A DNA stretch of 10,962 nucleotides from an uncultured Catenibacillus sp. (GTDB lineage Bacteria > Bacillota > Clostridia > Lachnospirales > Lachnospiraceae). A program made the position numbers and the translations under genes. Within the stretch, counting starts at the first letter, position 1, and every line of letters begins with the position of its first letter. Positions 1 to 7,232 of the stretch are shown piece by piece. The notes below the pieces were generated by a model. It did not search any database. It worked only from the letters and a program-made list of their open reading frames with translations, and had not been told where the DNA came from. The stretch is from contig CAKRHR010000069.1 in assembly GCA_934339005.1 (NCBI GenBank), positions 1 to 10,962 of the forward strand, given 5' to 3'.

Positions 1-45
1 GTAGAAATCACTTTTGATAATACAGTCTGTGTTTTCATCCACCAC
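1..45 (-). CDS. Possible 5' end of a downstream gene (partial, runs off left edge)
   Basis: Two overlapping minus-strand frames stay open to the window edge. One starts at GTG 45 or GTG 42 and reads VVDENTDCIIKSDFY. The other starts at ATG 38 and reads MKTQTVLSKVIS. An AAAGG Shine-Dalgarno-like stretch lies at 49-53, close upstream. It follows the operon terminator by about 100 bases, so it would be a separate transcription unit in the same direction. Only about 15 codons are visible, too few to identify a family or even to settle the frame. Treat this as a hint that a gene begins here. Confidence 0.25.
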   Translation of the reverse strand, partial: MVDENTDCIIKSDFY

Positions 46-58
46 AAGCCTTTCTTAA

Positions 59-88
59 ATTATATGATTTTGGTTACAATATTATCAT
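59..88 (-). promoter_or_regulatory. Candidate promoter for the gene leaving the left edge
   Basis: A perfect -10 hexamer TATAAT lies at 59-64 on the minus strand. An ATGATA element (4 of 6 to TTGACA) lies at 83-88, giving an 18-base spacer. The position between the operon terminator and the possible new start fits a promoter. The leader to the visible start codons would be only about 10 bases, which is short and lowers confidence. Confidence 0.3.
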
Positions 89-141
89 AGCACATATCAA
101 CATGAGTGACTATGTTTTTTCTGTGAATTAAAAATTACGCC

Positions 142-182
142 AAAAATCGAAGTACAGGTTTTATCAATGTACTTCGATTTTT
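142..182 (-). terminator. Intrinsic terminator of the deglycosidase operon
   Basis: A perfect 15-base-pair inverted repeat (arms 142-156 and 168-182, 11-base loop) ends in TTTTT on both strands. It lies 23 bases after the stop codon of the last operon gene. The stem core CGAAGTACA is GC-poor but long. The flanking A and T runs make it potentially bidirectional. Nothing on the plus strand in the window needs it, so its main job is to end the minus-strand operon. Confidence 0.88.
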
Positions 183-205
183 CTGATAAATTACAAAATT
201 TATTT

Positions 206-1171
206 TTATTCTATCAGCAATTTTTCATTCATTGCTACAAAATGTCTTAACTGCACTTCAGAATCTACTGTTTCATCAAAATGATGTCCTTCATATTCAC
301 TGGCAATATAGCCTTTGTAGCCTGCTGCTTTGACCGCCGCAATAATATCTTCATATGGAATGCATGGGTCATGGTCATCGTTATCCAGATAATAGAACTT
401 GCCATGCATATAAAATGCGCAGTCAATGATTTCTTTAATCTGTGAAATTTTGGCAGGTGCCGAGAATTTGGCAAACATTTCTTCTGCCGTATGTTTTTCA
501 ATATCATTAAAATCGCCATTTTCAATAAGTGACATATCCTTGGAGGTCTTATGGATTTCAACAATTTCTTTTAATTTATCCTCCCGGCAGCCAAATGAAA
601 GTGCCTGATTCAGATAGAGTTTGTGCGGCATCGTCTGGAAAATACTGAAATCCGGTACAAAACCAAGCACGCCTTTACCTTCGCCGCGCATGATTTCAAA
701 ATATTCTTTCCACACTGGCACTTCCGGGTGATGCGGATGATGCATCTCAATAGTTAGCTTCATATTTAATTTCTTGCAGAATGGAATCATTTTCTTAAAA
801 ATCGCCGGTGAAACCGCATGCTGCGTGCGCACCATCGGAAATCCTGCTTTTTTTGCGTAAATCAAGTCATTGACTGTATACTGGATAATCTCATCTTCTG
901 TCAAATCTCTGTCTGTACGGATACCCATATCAATATAAGCACTCCAGCATACCGGCTCTAACTGATACTTGTCAAGTAACCCCTTAAACATTTCAAGCCA
1001 TTCATCTGTCGGATAAGGATAATCCGGCACCATCTGTGCCGCTACGATTTCCACACCCTTATAACCCATATCTCTGGCTTTTTTCAACACGCCTTCCAAA
1101 TCAAGTTTTTCATGAATATATTCAGTGGAAAAACTGTATAACGAAATACCTAATTTAATATTTTCACTCAT
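206..1171 (-). CDS. C-glycoside deglycosidase alpha subunit-like TIM-barrel protein (copy 1)
   Basis: This is a 321-residue protein of the sugar phosphate isomerase/epimerase (xylose isomerase-like TIM barrel, AP_endonuc_2) fold. A metal tetrad typical of this fold can be placed at E142 (IEMHH), D174 (VPDFS), H256 (MHGKF) and E292 (SEYEGH). H144 and H145 follow the first metal ligand, where the general-base histidine of C-glycoside deglycosidases is expected. There is no signal peptide, so it is cytoplasmic. The start has AGGAGG 7 bases upstream. The gene directly follows a DUF6379 gene, the known beta partner. In characterised pairs (DfgA/DfgB, DgpC/DgpB) the complex removes the sugar from 3-oxo-C-glycosides by metal-assisted beta-elimination, giving free aglycone and an enone sugar. 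The family call rests on the fold, the metal motifs and the pairing. The substrate is inferred, and an O- or other 3-keto-glycoside is possible. About half the residues match the second alpha copy by eye. Confidence 0.82.
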   Translation of the reverse strand: MSENIKLGISLYSFSTEYIHEKLDLEGVLKKARDMGYKGVEIVAAQMVPDYPYPTDEWLEMFKGLLDKYQLEPVCWSAYIDMGIRTDRDLTEDEIIQYTVNDLIYAKKAGFPMVRTQHAVSPAIFKKMIPFCKKLNMKLTIEMHHPHHPEVPVWKEYFEIMRGEGKGVLGFVPDFSIFQTMPHKLYLNQALSFGCREDKLKEIVEIHKTSKDMSLIENGDFNDIEKHTAEEMFAKFSAPAKISQIKEIIDCAFYMHGKFYYLDNDDHDPCIPYEDIIAAVKAAGYKGYIASEYEGHHFDETVDSEVQLRHFVAMNEKLLIE

Positions 1172-1186
1172 CGCTTTTCCTCCTGC

Positions 1187-1603
1187 TTACTGTACGGTTA
1201 ATGTGTCTGTCATATCGCTGTCCAACACAAGATATTGTCCAAAATAACCTGTATATGGCACACGATGCTTCATATAAACATTAAGTTCATGGCTGCCCGG
1301 TGCAATACCGCCATCCTTCATCACACGCACTGTCGCTTTATCTCTGACAAACCAGTATTCCTTAAAACACTCAGGAAGTTCATCCAGCAAAAACTGTTTG
1401 CCATTAACGTAAAAATAAACATCTGATTTCGGAATCGGCTCACCGTCCATCTTAAATTTCAAATCCTCGATACAGCTTAAAAATGCCCCACGATAGGATG
1501 GATATTTTATTTTAAATTCATACCCAACTGTCACATCGTCTACAACAACATTTTCAATGGGGTCTTTACAGATTAAAATTTTATTATATGCCTGAAAATC
1601 CAT
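1187..1603 (-). CDS. DUF6379 protein, C-glycoside deglycosidase beta subunit-like (copy 1)
   Basis: This small soluble protein has no signal peptide. Counted from ATG 1603 it has 138 residues, close to the 135 of the other beta copy, and the two align from their first residues. Shared blocks are YRG..LSCIE (37-46), NGK.FL.DEL (68-76), EYWF.RD.A (82-90) and R.PYTGYFG.YLV (114-126). DUF6379 proteins are the beta subunits of C-glycoside deglycosidases; they bind the TIM-barrel alpha subunit and help form the active site. The start is uncertain. The frame stays open upstream to ATG 1675 (162 residues) and TTG 1687 (166 residues, overlapping the YesL stop). Neither has a Shine-Dalgarno sequence, and the extra residues have no counterpart in copy 2. 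ATG 1603 has a modest AGGG 8 bases upstream. The alpha gene follows after 15 bases. Confidence 0.78.
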   Translation of the reverse strand: MDFQAYNKILICKDPIENVVVDDVTVGYEFKIKYPSYRGAFLSCIEDLKFKMDGEPIPKSDVYFYVNGKQFLLDELPECFKEYWFVRDKATVRVMKDGGIAPGSHELNVYMKHRVPYTGYFGQYLVLDSDMTDTLTVQ

Positions 1604-1677
1604 ACCATTTACCCTGTACCATGTTTGTAAACCCCAAACACATACATTTTCCTTTCTCTGATTTTTTAATTCCATCT

Positions 1678-2373
1678 TTATTCGCAAAATTGTTTTTCTC
1701 GGATATTTTTATGCCATGGTCCTAAAAATAAAATCATATAGCACATGCCTGCAACTCCGATACATAAAAACAATGCGGCCACAATGCTCACGAAATAGCA
1801 CAAAACGCCCACCGATGCCATCATCAGTAAAATCAAAAGCGTCTTTGGCAAATTCTGTGCCGCTGCTACAAATGATGCAGCGATACTGCCAAAAATAGTT
1901 TTATCCGTGTGAAGCATCACCTGAAATATATAAATCACAACTAATATGTAAGCTAACAGCACCACCAGACTGACAATATAACATACCTTTGCAATGTCAG
2001 ATATTGCCGCCACGTTACTGACTGCAATACCGGCTGCAGTTTGGTTACCCGATATTGCAACACTTCCTATACTTCCAAGCTGTCCCCAGAAGCGTACACT
2101 TAAGGATATCAATGCACCTGCAGCCAGCAGGCAAAATTCCAGCCCAATACCACGCTTTAAATGCTTTTTATAGGCTTTCCAGAAATCTCTGCATAAATAA
2201 CCTTCTTCGCCATTTTGCACGCGCTCAATAACTGTATATAAAGCTAACGTTGATGCACCCATGGTAATGACCGGCAGACATCCAATGATCCACATCAGAT
2301 TCAATATAAATAAATCACCGATTCTTCCGGTCACTCTGAAAAACAAATTATCATAGTTAAATAATTTTCCCAT
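1678..2373 (-). CDS. YesL family (DUF624) integral membrane protein
   Basis: This 231-residue protein is very hydrophobic, with about five membrane segments near residues 20-46, 75-95, 128-152, 177-195 and 197-217. The N-terminal pattern NYDNLFFRVTGRIGDL, then NLMWIIGCLPVITMGAST, then a cytoplasmic FWKAYKKHLKRG segment, is characteristic of the YesL/DUF624 family. That family is found in Gram-positive carbohydrate uptake operons such as the Bacillus subtilis yes cluster, and its molecular function is not established. AGGGG lies 8 bases before the ATG, and the gene starts 24 bases after the stop of alpha copy 2. It sits between the two alpha/beta pairs, so it is co-transcribed with them. A role linked to the neighbouring permeases, for example as an accessory membrane component, is inference only. 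Confidence 0.85.
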   Translation of the reverse strand: MGKLFNYDNLFFRVTGRIGDLFILNLMWIIGCLPVITMGASTLALYTVIERVQNGEEGYLCRDFWKAYKKHLKRGIGLEFCLLAAGALISLSVRFWGQLGSIGSVAISGNQTAAGIAVSNVAAISDIAKVCYIVSLVVLLAYILVVIYIFQVMLHTDKTIFGSIAASFVAAAQNLPKTLLILLMMASVGVLCYFVSIVAALFLCIGVAGMCYMILFLGPWHKNIREKQFCE

Positions 2374-2397
2374 GTGCTCATCCCCTGCCTGTGTTTT

Positions 2398-3354
2398 TTA
2401 AGCTAACAGTTTATGCATCATTCTTGAATACCGTCCAAGCTGTTCCACGCAATCAACCGTGCCATCGCTGAAATGGCCCTCATATTCCGCTGCAATATGT
2501 CCGTTAAAACCAAGCGCTTTAATCTTTTCCACAATTTTTTCATATGGAATACATGTGTCTTTTTCTTCTTCATTAATATAGTAGAATTTACCATGTATAT
2601 ATTTACTGTGTGGAATCATGATGTCAAAATCTTCAAGTGTTGCTTTGTGGAAGGTACCATACATATTTTCAATGACATCCAACTGCGCTTTCGCACTGAT
2701 TTGCCATTTTTCAATCAAATCTTCCTTTGTCATGCCCTGTTCAAAATCTGTGATGAAATCTTCCACCTGTGTTGCACTAAAGCCTGCTTCTTTTGCAACT
2801 GTTTTAAATAATTCATGCGGATGTTCCTGAAAGATACCCATATCCGGCACAACTCCGATATAATCGCTGCCAACACGGTCAAATAATTTAAAGTATTCTT
2901 TCCATACACCAACCTGGCAATTATGTGGTGCATGTAATTCAACGCCAATCCAGACATTCCATTTCTTTGCATATGGAATCATTTTTTCAAGAATGGCCGG
3001 TGAAATCGCATGCTGTGTACGCACGATATGGAAGCCCAGACGATGCGCAAAAATAATATCATTTAACGTACACTGGATAATTTCATCTTCTGTCAGATCG
3101 CGTCCTGTATGCTGTCCCATATCAATGTAAGCACTGTAGCTTAACGGCTGCATATCATATTTTTTCAAAATACCTTTAAACCACTCGCACCATTCATCTG
3201 TAGGGTTAGGATAATTTTCTATCATCTGTGCGGCAACAATTTCCACACCTTTAAAACCAAGTTCATGTGCTTTTTTTACACATGCTTCCAAATCATAACT
3301 TCTGTCAAAAAATTTAATTGAAAAACTGTAAAGGCTTACACTAAGGTCTATCAT
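2398..3354 (-). CDS. C-glycoside deglycosidase alpha subunit-like TIM-barrel protein (copy 2)
   Basis: This is a 318-residue sugar phosphate isomerase/epimerase-fold protein and a diverged paralogue of the gene at 206-1171. From ATG 3354 the likely metal ligands are E139 (VELHAPH), D171 (VPDMG), H254 (IHGKF) and E290 (AEYEGH). H141 and H144 sit in the catalytic loop. The N-terminal half (LYSFS, GVEIVAAQM, PTDEW, SAYIDMG, RDLTEDEIIQ, VRTQHA, SPAI) is nearly the same in both copies, while the loop after the first metal ligand and the region around residues 185-245 differ. ATG 3354 is preferred over ATG 3372: it has GGAGGT 6 bases upstream and overlaps the preceding beta gene's stop as ATGA, so the two are translationally coupled. 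Coupled alpha/beta expression fits a stoichiometric complex that beta-eliminates 3-oxo-glycosides. The exact substrate is not visible. Confidence 0.83.
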   Translation of the reverse strand: MIDLSVSLYSFSIKFFDRSYDLEACVKKAHELGFKGVEIVAAQMIENYPNPTDEWCEWFKGILKKYDMQPLSYSAYIDMGQHTGRDLTEDEIIQCTLNDIIFAHRLGFHIVRTQHAISPAILEKMIPYAKKWNVWIGVELHAPHNCQVGVWKEYFKLFDRVGSDYIGVVPDMGIFQEHPHELFKTVAKEAGFSATQVEDFITDFEQGMTKEDLIEKWQISAKAQLDVIENMYGTFHKATLEDFDIMIPHSKYIHGKFYYINEEEKDTCIPYEKIVEKIKALGFNGHIAAEYEGHFSDGTVDCVEQLGRYSRMMHKLLA

Positions 3355-3758
3355 TTTTCTACCTCCCTGCATCCGATGCCTTCCTGCACCAGATAACTGC
3401 CAAAATAACCTGTATATGGTATACGGAAACTGTAGCGCACATCAATCTGATGTCTGCCCTTTAATGCTTCACCATTCATGACCTTAATCACTGCACTATC
3501 TCTGATAAACCAATATTCCTGATACAAATCCTTCAACTGGTCAATCAGAAATTCCTTGCCATTTAAGCAAAAACGAATTTGTCCTTTATCGACCTCTTTA
3601 CCATCTAACTGCACATGAAAACTTTCAATGCAGGATAAATGAGAACCTCTGTATGCTGTAAATCGGATTAAAAACTGAAATCCGGCTTCAATACCGTCAT
3701 AAATCAGATTTTCAATGCTGTTTTCTTCTATGACATTAATATCAAATGCTGATGCCAT
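3351..3758 (-). CDS. DUF6379 protein, C-glycoside deglycosidase beta subunit-like (copy 2)
   Basis: This 135-residue cytoplasmic protein carries the same conserved blocks as the other beta copy: AYRGSHLSCIE (35-45), NGKEFLIDQL (66-75), EYWFIRDSA (81-89) and RIPYTGYFGSYLV (112-124). This is the DUF6379 family, now known as the C-glycoside deglycosidase beta subunit. The start is clear, with AGGAGG 7 bases before the ATG. The Shine-Dalgarno sequence lies inside the last codons of the response regulator gene, whose stop is only two bases away. Its own TGA overlaps the ATG of alpha copy 2. This regulator-beta-alpha chaining implies one mRNA. Identity to beta copy 1 is moderate by eye, so the two pairs are old paralogues or separately acquired, not a recent duplication. 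Confidence 0.8.
   Translation of the reverse strand: MASAFDINVIEENSIENLIYDGIEAGFQFLIRFTAYRGSHLSCIESFHVQLDGKEVDKGQIRFCLNGKEFLIDQLKDLYQEYWFIRDSAVIKVMNGEALKGRHQIDVRYSFRIPYTGYFGSYLVQEGIGCREVEK
3361..3366 (-). promoter_or_regulatory. RBS that sets the start of alpha copy 2
   Basis: GGAGGT lies within the last codons of the beta gene, 6 bases before ATG 3354. It decides against the longer frame beginning at 3372, which has no comparable site. Confidence 0.8.
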
Positions 3759-3760
3759 CT

Positions 3761-5302
3761 CTATTCCTCCTGACTAAGATTGTGTGATTTATATTCACTC
3801 GGAGTCATTCCAACTGACTTTTTAAATTGTTCGGCAAAATATTTTGCATTCACATAGCCGATCTGCTCGGCAATTTCATACATTTTTAATTTGCCCTCCA
3901 TCACAAGCTGCTTTGCGTGATTCATCTTTATTTTTGTTAAATACGATGAAAAATTTTCACCGCTGATTTGCTTAAAAATTGTACTCAGATAGTTGTAACT
4001 GATACCTAAATCCGACGCAATTTTCTGAAGTGAAAGTTCCGGGTCTGCATACTTTTCCTTAACCATTTTCATGACCTTTGCCACAATCGCATCATTGCTT
4101 CCACCCTTTAAATCCTTCAGGAATGTACATATGCGTTGGATTTTCTCACTGTAAACCGACTGCATCGTCGTAATAAAATACAGGTTTGAAATCGTCTGTA
4201 TATCAAAATTCGCAATCCCTTTCATTTCTTCATAACGGGATAGCTGAAAATAATCAATGATGCGATACAATGACTGTACACACCAGTTTAAAACTTCACC
4301 GCTATCTTCATACAGATAATCCGTAAAAACTTTATCCGCCAATGCTCTGGCTTCCTTAAAGTTGCGTTCTTCTAACTTTTTAATCATCATGTCACAGGCA
4401 TATGACATCTGAATTTCCACGGTCTTTTTGTCATTTTTCTGCGACTTTCCGTTTTTCTGCCGGATGACATCGATTGCCTGAAGATAAGATACATCCATAA
4501 AGAAAATATCTTCAAAGGCTTCGCCTGTGCCGATGGTCACCTGCATGCCTTCTTCTTTGGCCTTTGCATATAAAAGTCCCCGCATACGTTCCATATCCGC
4601 TGCATCTGCAAGCACTGTATAGTAATCACCCACTAACGCTGCAAATAGCGTCTGTTCGTCTTTCAGATTTTTCTGAAGATATTCGTCAAAAGCTGCTTCA
4701 AATACAGAACGCTGTCCCTGATAATGTGTTTCAATCATTTGCGAAAATTTATGAATCCGCATTGTGGACACACAATAGTTTTCCAGTGGGAACACAATGC
4801 CGTACTGACTACAGTAATCATTGATTTCCTCAAGATTCTTAAAATCCTTACCCAAAAGCCGAAGCACAAACATTTTACCAACAATCAGACGCTGCCCGCG
4901 AAGCACCTGATTATTCTTTTCTTCACTTTCAAGTTTGTCACGAATCGTTTTGATTGTGTCAATAAGCTGCTCAAGATTAATCGGTTTTAACAGGTAATCA
5001 CATACAGATAATTTCAGTGCTGACACAGTATATTCAAAATTACTGTGACCGCTGATAATAAGTGTTTTTATGTGTGGAAACCGTCCCCGCACCTCGCGGA
5101 TAAACTCAATGCCATTGGTCCCCGGCATCTGTATATCTACTAATGCCAAATCCACCGAATGTCTTTCAAGTTTATCCATGGCCTCCATCGCTGTACCGGC
5201 TTCTGCAATCACTTTAAAACCTAAATCCTCCCAGGGCACGGACAGACGCAGTCCCGTTCGTATCAACGCCTCATCATCTACGATTAATACATTCCATGCC
5301 AT
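3761..5302 (-). CDS. YesN/AraC-type response regulator
   Basis: This is a 513-residue two-component response regulator. The N-terminal receiver domain (about 1-120) shows the acidic pair D9-D10, phosphoacceptor D56 (LVDIQMPG), S84 at the switch position (LIISGHS) and K106 in LLKP. A long middle region of about 280 residues is typical of the YesN group. The C-terminal 105 or so residues form an AraC double helix-turn-helix (SLQKIASDLGISYNYLSTIF; MYEIAEQIGYVNAKYFAEQFKK; GMTPSEYK). ATG 5302 is chosen over ATG 5326: AAGGGGA lies 8 bases upstream of it and nothing lies upstream of 5326. The partner is probably the sensor kinase at 8806-10632, separated from it by the transporter genes. The five genes after it follow in tight order, so the regulator probably controls its own operon and the transporter. 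Confidence 0.93.
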   Translation of the reverse strand: MAWNVLIVDDEALIRTGLRLSVPWEDLGFKVIAEAGTAMEAMDKLERHSVDLALVDIQMPGTNGIEFIREVRGRFPHIKTLIISGHSNFEYTVSALKLSVCDYLLKPINLEQLIDTIKTIRDKLESEEKNNQVLRGQRLIVGKMFVLRLLGKDFKNLEEINDYCSQYGIVFPLENYCVSTMRIHKFSQMIETHYQGQRSVFEAAFDEYLQKNLKDEQTLFAALVGDYYTVLADAADMERMRGLLYAKAKEEGMQVTIGTGEAFEDIFFMDVSYLQAIDVIRQKNGKSQKNDKKTVEIQMSYACDMMIKKLEERNFKEARALADKVFTDYLYEDSGEVLNWCVQSLYRIIDYFQLSRYEEMKGIANFDIQTISNLYFITTMQSVYSEKIQRICTFLKDLKGGSNDAIVAKVMKMVKEKYADPELSLQKIASDLGISYNYLSTIFKQISGENFSSYLTKIKMNHAKQLVMEGKLKMYEIAEQIGYVNAKYFAEQFKKSVGMTPSEYKSHNLSQEE

Positions 5303-5398
5303 CTGTCCATTCCCCTTTCTGCTCATAATTACTATTGATATTTATTACCGATGTCTTTGAATTAATGTTTACCGGAGTATACTTTTTGTTCCGATAAA
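5303..5398 (-). promoter_or_regulatory. Intergenic region before the response regulator
   Basis: This 96-base AT-rich gap is the largest break between the permeases and the catabolic genes, so an extra promoter may be here. I see only weak elements: a TAAATA box near 5335-5340 without a good -35, and a 4-base stem CGGA/TCCG near 5371-5396. It shares TCAAAGACA (5352-5360) with the kinase promoter (10689-10697), and AGTATAC with the gap before the first permease. No convincing terminator is present, so read-through from the permeases is likely. Confidence 0.3.
5311..5317 (-). promoter_or_regulatory. RBS that sets the response regulator start
   Basis: AAGGGGA lies 8 bases upstream of ATG 5302 and inside the longer reading frame that begins at 5326, so the shorter protein is preferred. 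Confidence 0.7.
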
Positions 5399-6232
5399 TT
5401 AACCCTTAATTCCTGTTGCTGCAATACTTTCAATATAATACTTCTGTGTCAAAATGAAAATGAGTAATATTGGTATTAAAGAAATTACTGTCGCTGCCAT
5501 AATCAGCGCGTAATTTGAACTGTTACTTGTTGAAAACCATTCCAGACCAATTGGAATTGTAAACTTCTTCACACTTCTCAATAAGATGGAAGGCTGCATA
5601 TAATCATTCCAGCTATCAATGAATGCCAGAATACCAACTGTCACCATTGGCCCTTTAGCCAGCGGCATAATGAGCTGCCAGTAAATACGCCATTGTCCTG
5701 CACCATCAATCAGCCCTGCTTCGGATAATTCAATCGGAATTGACATATAAGTCTGACGCAGGAAAAATGTTGCAAACGGTGAAATCATCGCCGGCAAAAT
5801 CAATGCCCAGTAAGAATCATACAATCCGATACGCTGAAACATGATAAACTTCGGGAGCAGTACAATCTGAAGCGGAATCATTAACGTAATCATATACAAA
5901 GCAAAAATAGCCTTGCTGCCGCGAAACTTCAGTCTTGCAAAAGCGTATGCTGCTGCGGAGGACAACATCAGATTGCCTGCCACCGAAAGAATTGCTATAA
6001 ACAGTGAATTTCGATAGAACAATAAGAAATTACTGTCTGAAAATACTTTTTTATAGTTATCAAAATTCCAATTTTCCGGAATTAATTTAATCGGAAAATC
6101 AAATACATCAATTTCAAATTTAAATGATGTCGATATCATCCACAGAAAAGGAAAGATGAAGATGATTGCAAGTGCCAGAATAATGATTGTAATGATAATT
6201 CTGACAATAAAATTTTTCTGTTTTCCTGTCAT
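5399..6232 (-). CDS. ABC sugar permease, MalG-like (CUT1 family)
   Basis: This 277-residue inner-membrane subunit of a carbohydrate ABC importer has six predicted helices, the first near residues 10-33. The EAA loop at about 171-190 (EAGLIDGAG...IMPL), followed by GPMVTVGILAFIDSWND, is the MalG-type site that contacts the ATPase. It ends YYIESIAATGIKG, the usual tail of this family (Q+Y+V/I+.G.T.GAVKG type). ATG 6232 is chosen because AGGAAGGA precedes it and it lies just beyond the upstream permease stop at 6252. The frame is open back to 6283, but that would overlap the neighbour and make an unusually long N-terminus. It works with the other permease and the binding protein. No ATPase gene is present in the window. 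Confidence 0.93.
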   Translation of the reverse strand: MTGKQKNFIVRIIITIIILALAIIFIFPFLWMISTSFKFEIDVFDFPIKLIPENWNFDNYKKVFSDSNFLLFYRNSLFIAILSVAGNLMLSSAAAYAFARLKFRGSKAIFALYMITLMIPLQIVLLPKFIMFQRIGLYDSYWALILPAMISPFATFFLRQTYMSIPIELSEAGLIDGAGQWRIYWQLIMPLAKGPMVTVGILAFIDSWNDYMQPSILLRSVKKFTIPIGLEWFSTSNSSNYALIMAATVISLIPILLIFILTQKYYIESIAATGIKG

Positions 6233-6251
6233 TGTCTTCCTTCCTCTCTGA

Positions 6252-7163
6252 TTAGTAATTAACCCATTTTTTCTGTCCGGCAAACTGAATTGCTGTGATA
6301 ATTAAAATGATAATAAAGACTAACATAGAAATTGCAGATGCATATCCCATATCATACATTTTAAAGCCATAATGGTAAACCGCATAAACAAGCACGTTCG
6401 ATGACTGTCCAGGTCCGCCATTTGTCAGCACCTTGATGATATCGTATACCTTGAAGGAATTCATGATACCGATAATTGCAAGGAAAAAGATATAAGGTGT
6501 TAATAATGGAATTGTAATCTTTGTGAGCTTCTGCCATCCAGATGCCCCATCCACTTCTGCTGCTTCGTACAAATCCCTGGATATCGTCTGCATACCTGCA
6601 ATCAATATCATCGTGGAATTACCAAGGTCGTGCCATACCTGAATCAAAATAATTGTCGGCATAACCCATGCAGAACTTAAAAACCATTTTGGTGGGTCTG
6701 AAATATGCAGTACGCTTGTCAGAAATTCATTGACCGGGCCATATTCTGAGAAAAGATTTCTAAATACCATGGACACTGCCACCATTGAGCTGATAAACGG
6801 CAGATAATAAAGTACTCTGATACCTTTTTTAAAGAACACATATTTATTTAATGCTGTGCCTAAAAATATAGCCAGAACAATGGTAATCGGTACGTTTAAT
6901 AAATAGATAATGTTATTGAAAAGTGATGTCTTTACTCTGCTGTCAGATAACATTTTAATGTAATTACTAATACCGTTAAATTCAATACCACTAAACCCTT
7001 TTGCAAAATTCCACTTTGTAAAGCTTAAGATTAATACAAACAGCAGGGGAATGATTAAAAATACGACAACACCCACAAAGCTTGGCAACAGCATCAAATA
7101 CGCTGCTCTTGACTCTGATTTTTTGAATTGATTCTTTTTCTTAGTTCGTACCCCTGTGCTCAA
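6252..7163 (-). CDS. ABC sugar permease, MalF/UgpA-like (CUT1 family)
   Basis: This 303-residue inner-membrane subunit has a basic N-terminus and a first helix at about 21-48 (LMLLPSFVGVVVFLIIPLL). The other helices lie near 83-104, 115-136, 165-187, 222-245 and 272-294. The EAA motif EAAEVDGASGWQ starts at residue 200 and continues to IPLLTPY, the coupling loop to the ATPase. The motif LTNGGPGQSSNVLVYAVY at about 246-263 is a UgpA/MalF-type signature. The start codon is TTG (7163), supported by AGGAGG 8 bases upstream. It is separated from the binding-protein gene by 69 bases with no clear hairpin. Its partner permease begins 20 bases after its stop. Confidence 0.93.
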   Translation of the reverse strand: MSTGVRTKKKNQFKKSESRAAYLMLLPSFVGVVVFLIIPLLFVLILSFTKWNFAKGFSGIEFNGISNYIKMLSDSRVKTSLFNNIIYLLNVPITIVLAIFLGTALNKYVFFKKGIRVLYYLPFISSMVAVSMVFRNLFSEYGPVNEFLTSVLHISDPPKWFLSSAWVMPTIILIQVWHDLGNSTMILIAGMQTISRDLYEAAEVDGASGWQKLTKITIPLLTPYIFFLAIIGIMNSFKVYDIIKVLTNGGPGQSSNVLVYAVYHYGFKMYDMGYASAISMLVFIIILIITAIQFAGQKKWVNY

Positions 7164-7171
7164 AATATCAT

Positions 7172-7177
7172 CCTCCT
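7172..7177 (-). promoter_or_regulatory. RBS supporting a TTG start for the first permease
   Basis: A consensus AGGAGG lies 8 bases before TTG 7163. An ATG directly after the AGGAGG reads ATGATATTTTGA and stops at once, so TTG is the believable start. Confidence 0.75.
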
Positions 7178-7232
7178 GTGATGTTATTTTTGTATACTGT
7201 TTTTGATTTGTATTGTAAATTTTAACTTTAGC

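Noticed and set aside
2473..2811. Plus-strand 112-codon open frame opposite alpha copy 2
   Set aside because: It is antisense to a well-supported enzyme gene; its Phe/Cys-rich product is what the reverse of Lys/Glu/Ala codons gives. No family resemblance.
3351..3372. Longer alpha copy 2 starting at ATG 3372
   Set aside because: The extra residues MQGGRK are simply the translated Shine-Dalgarno region; ATG 3354 has an ideal RBS and the ATGA overlap.
6233..6283. Longer second permease starting at 6283
   Set aside because: It would overlap the first permease by 32 bases and translate its own RBS region; ATG 6232 has a good RBS just past the upstream stop.
7164..7232. Terminator or attenuator between the binding-protein and permease genes
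   Set aside because: I looked for a hairpin, common at this position in binding-protein operons, and found only AT-rich sequence and a GTATAC hexamer.
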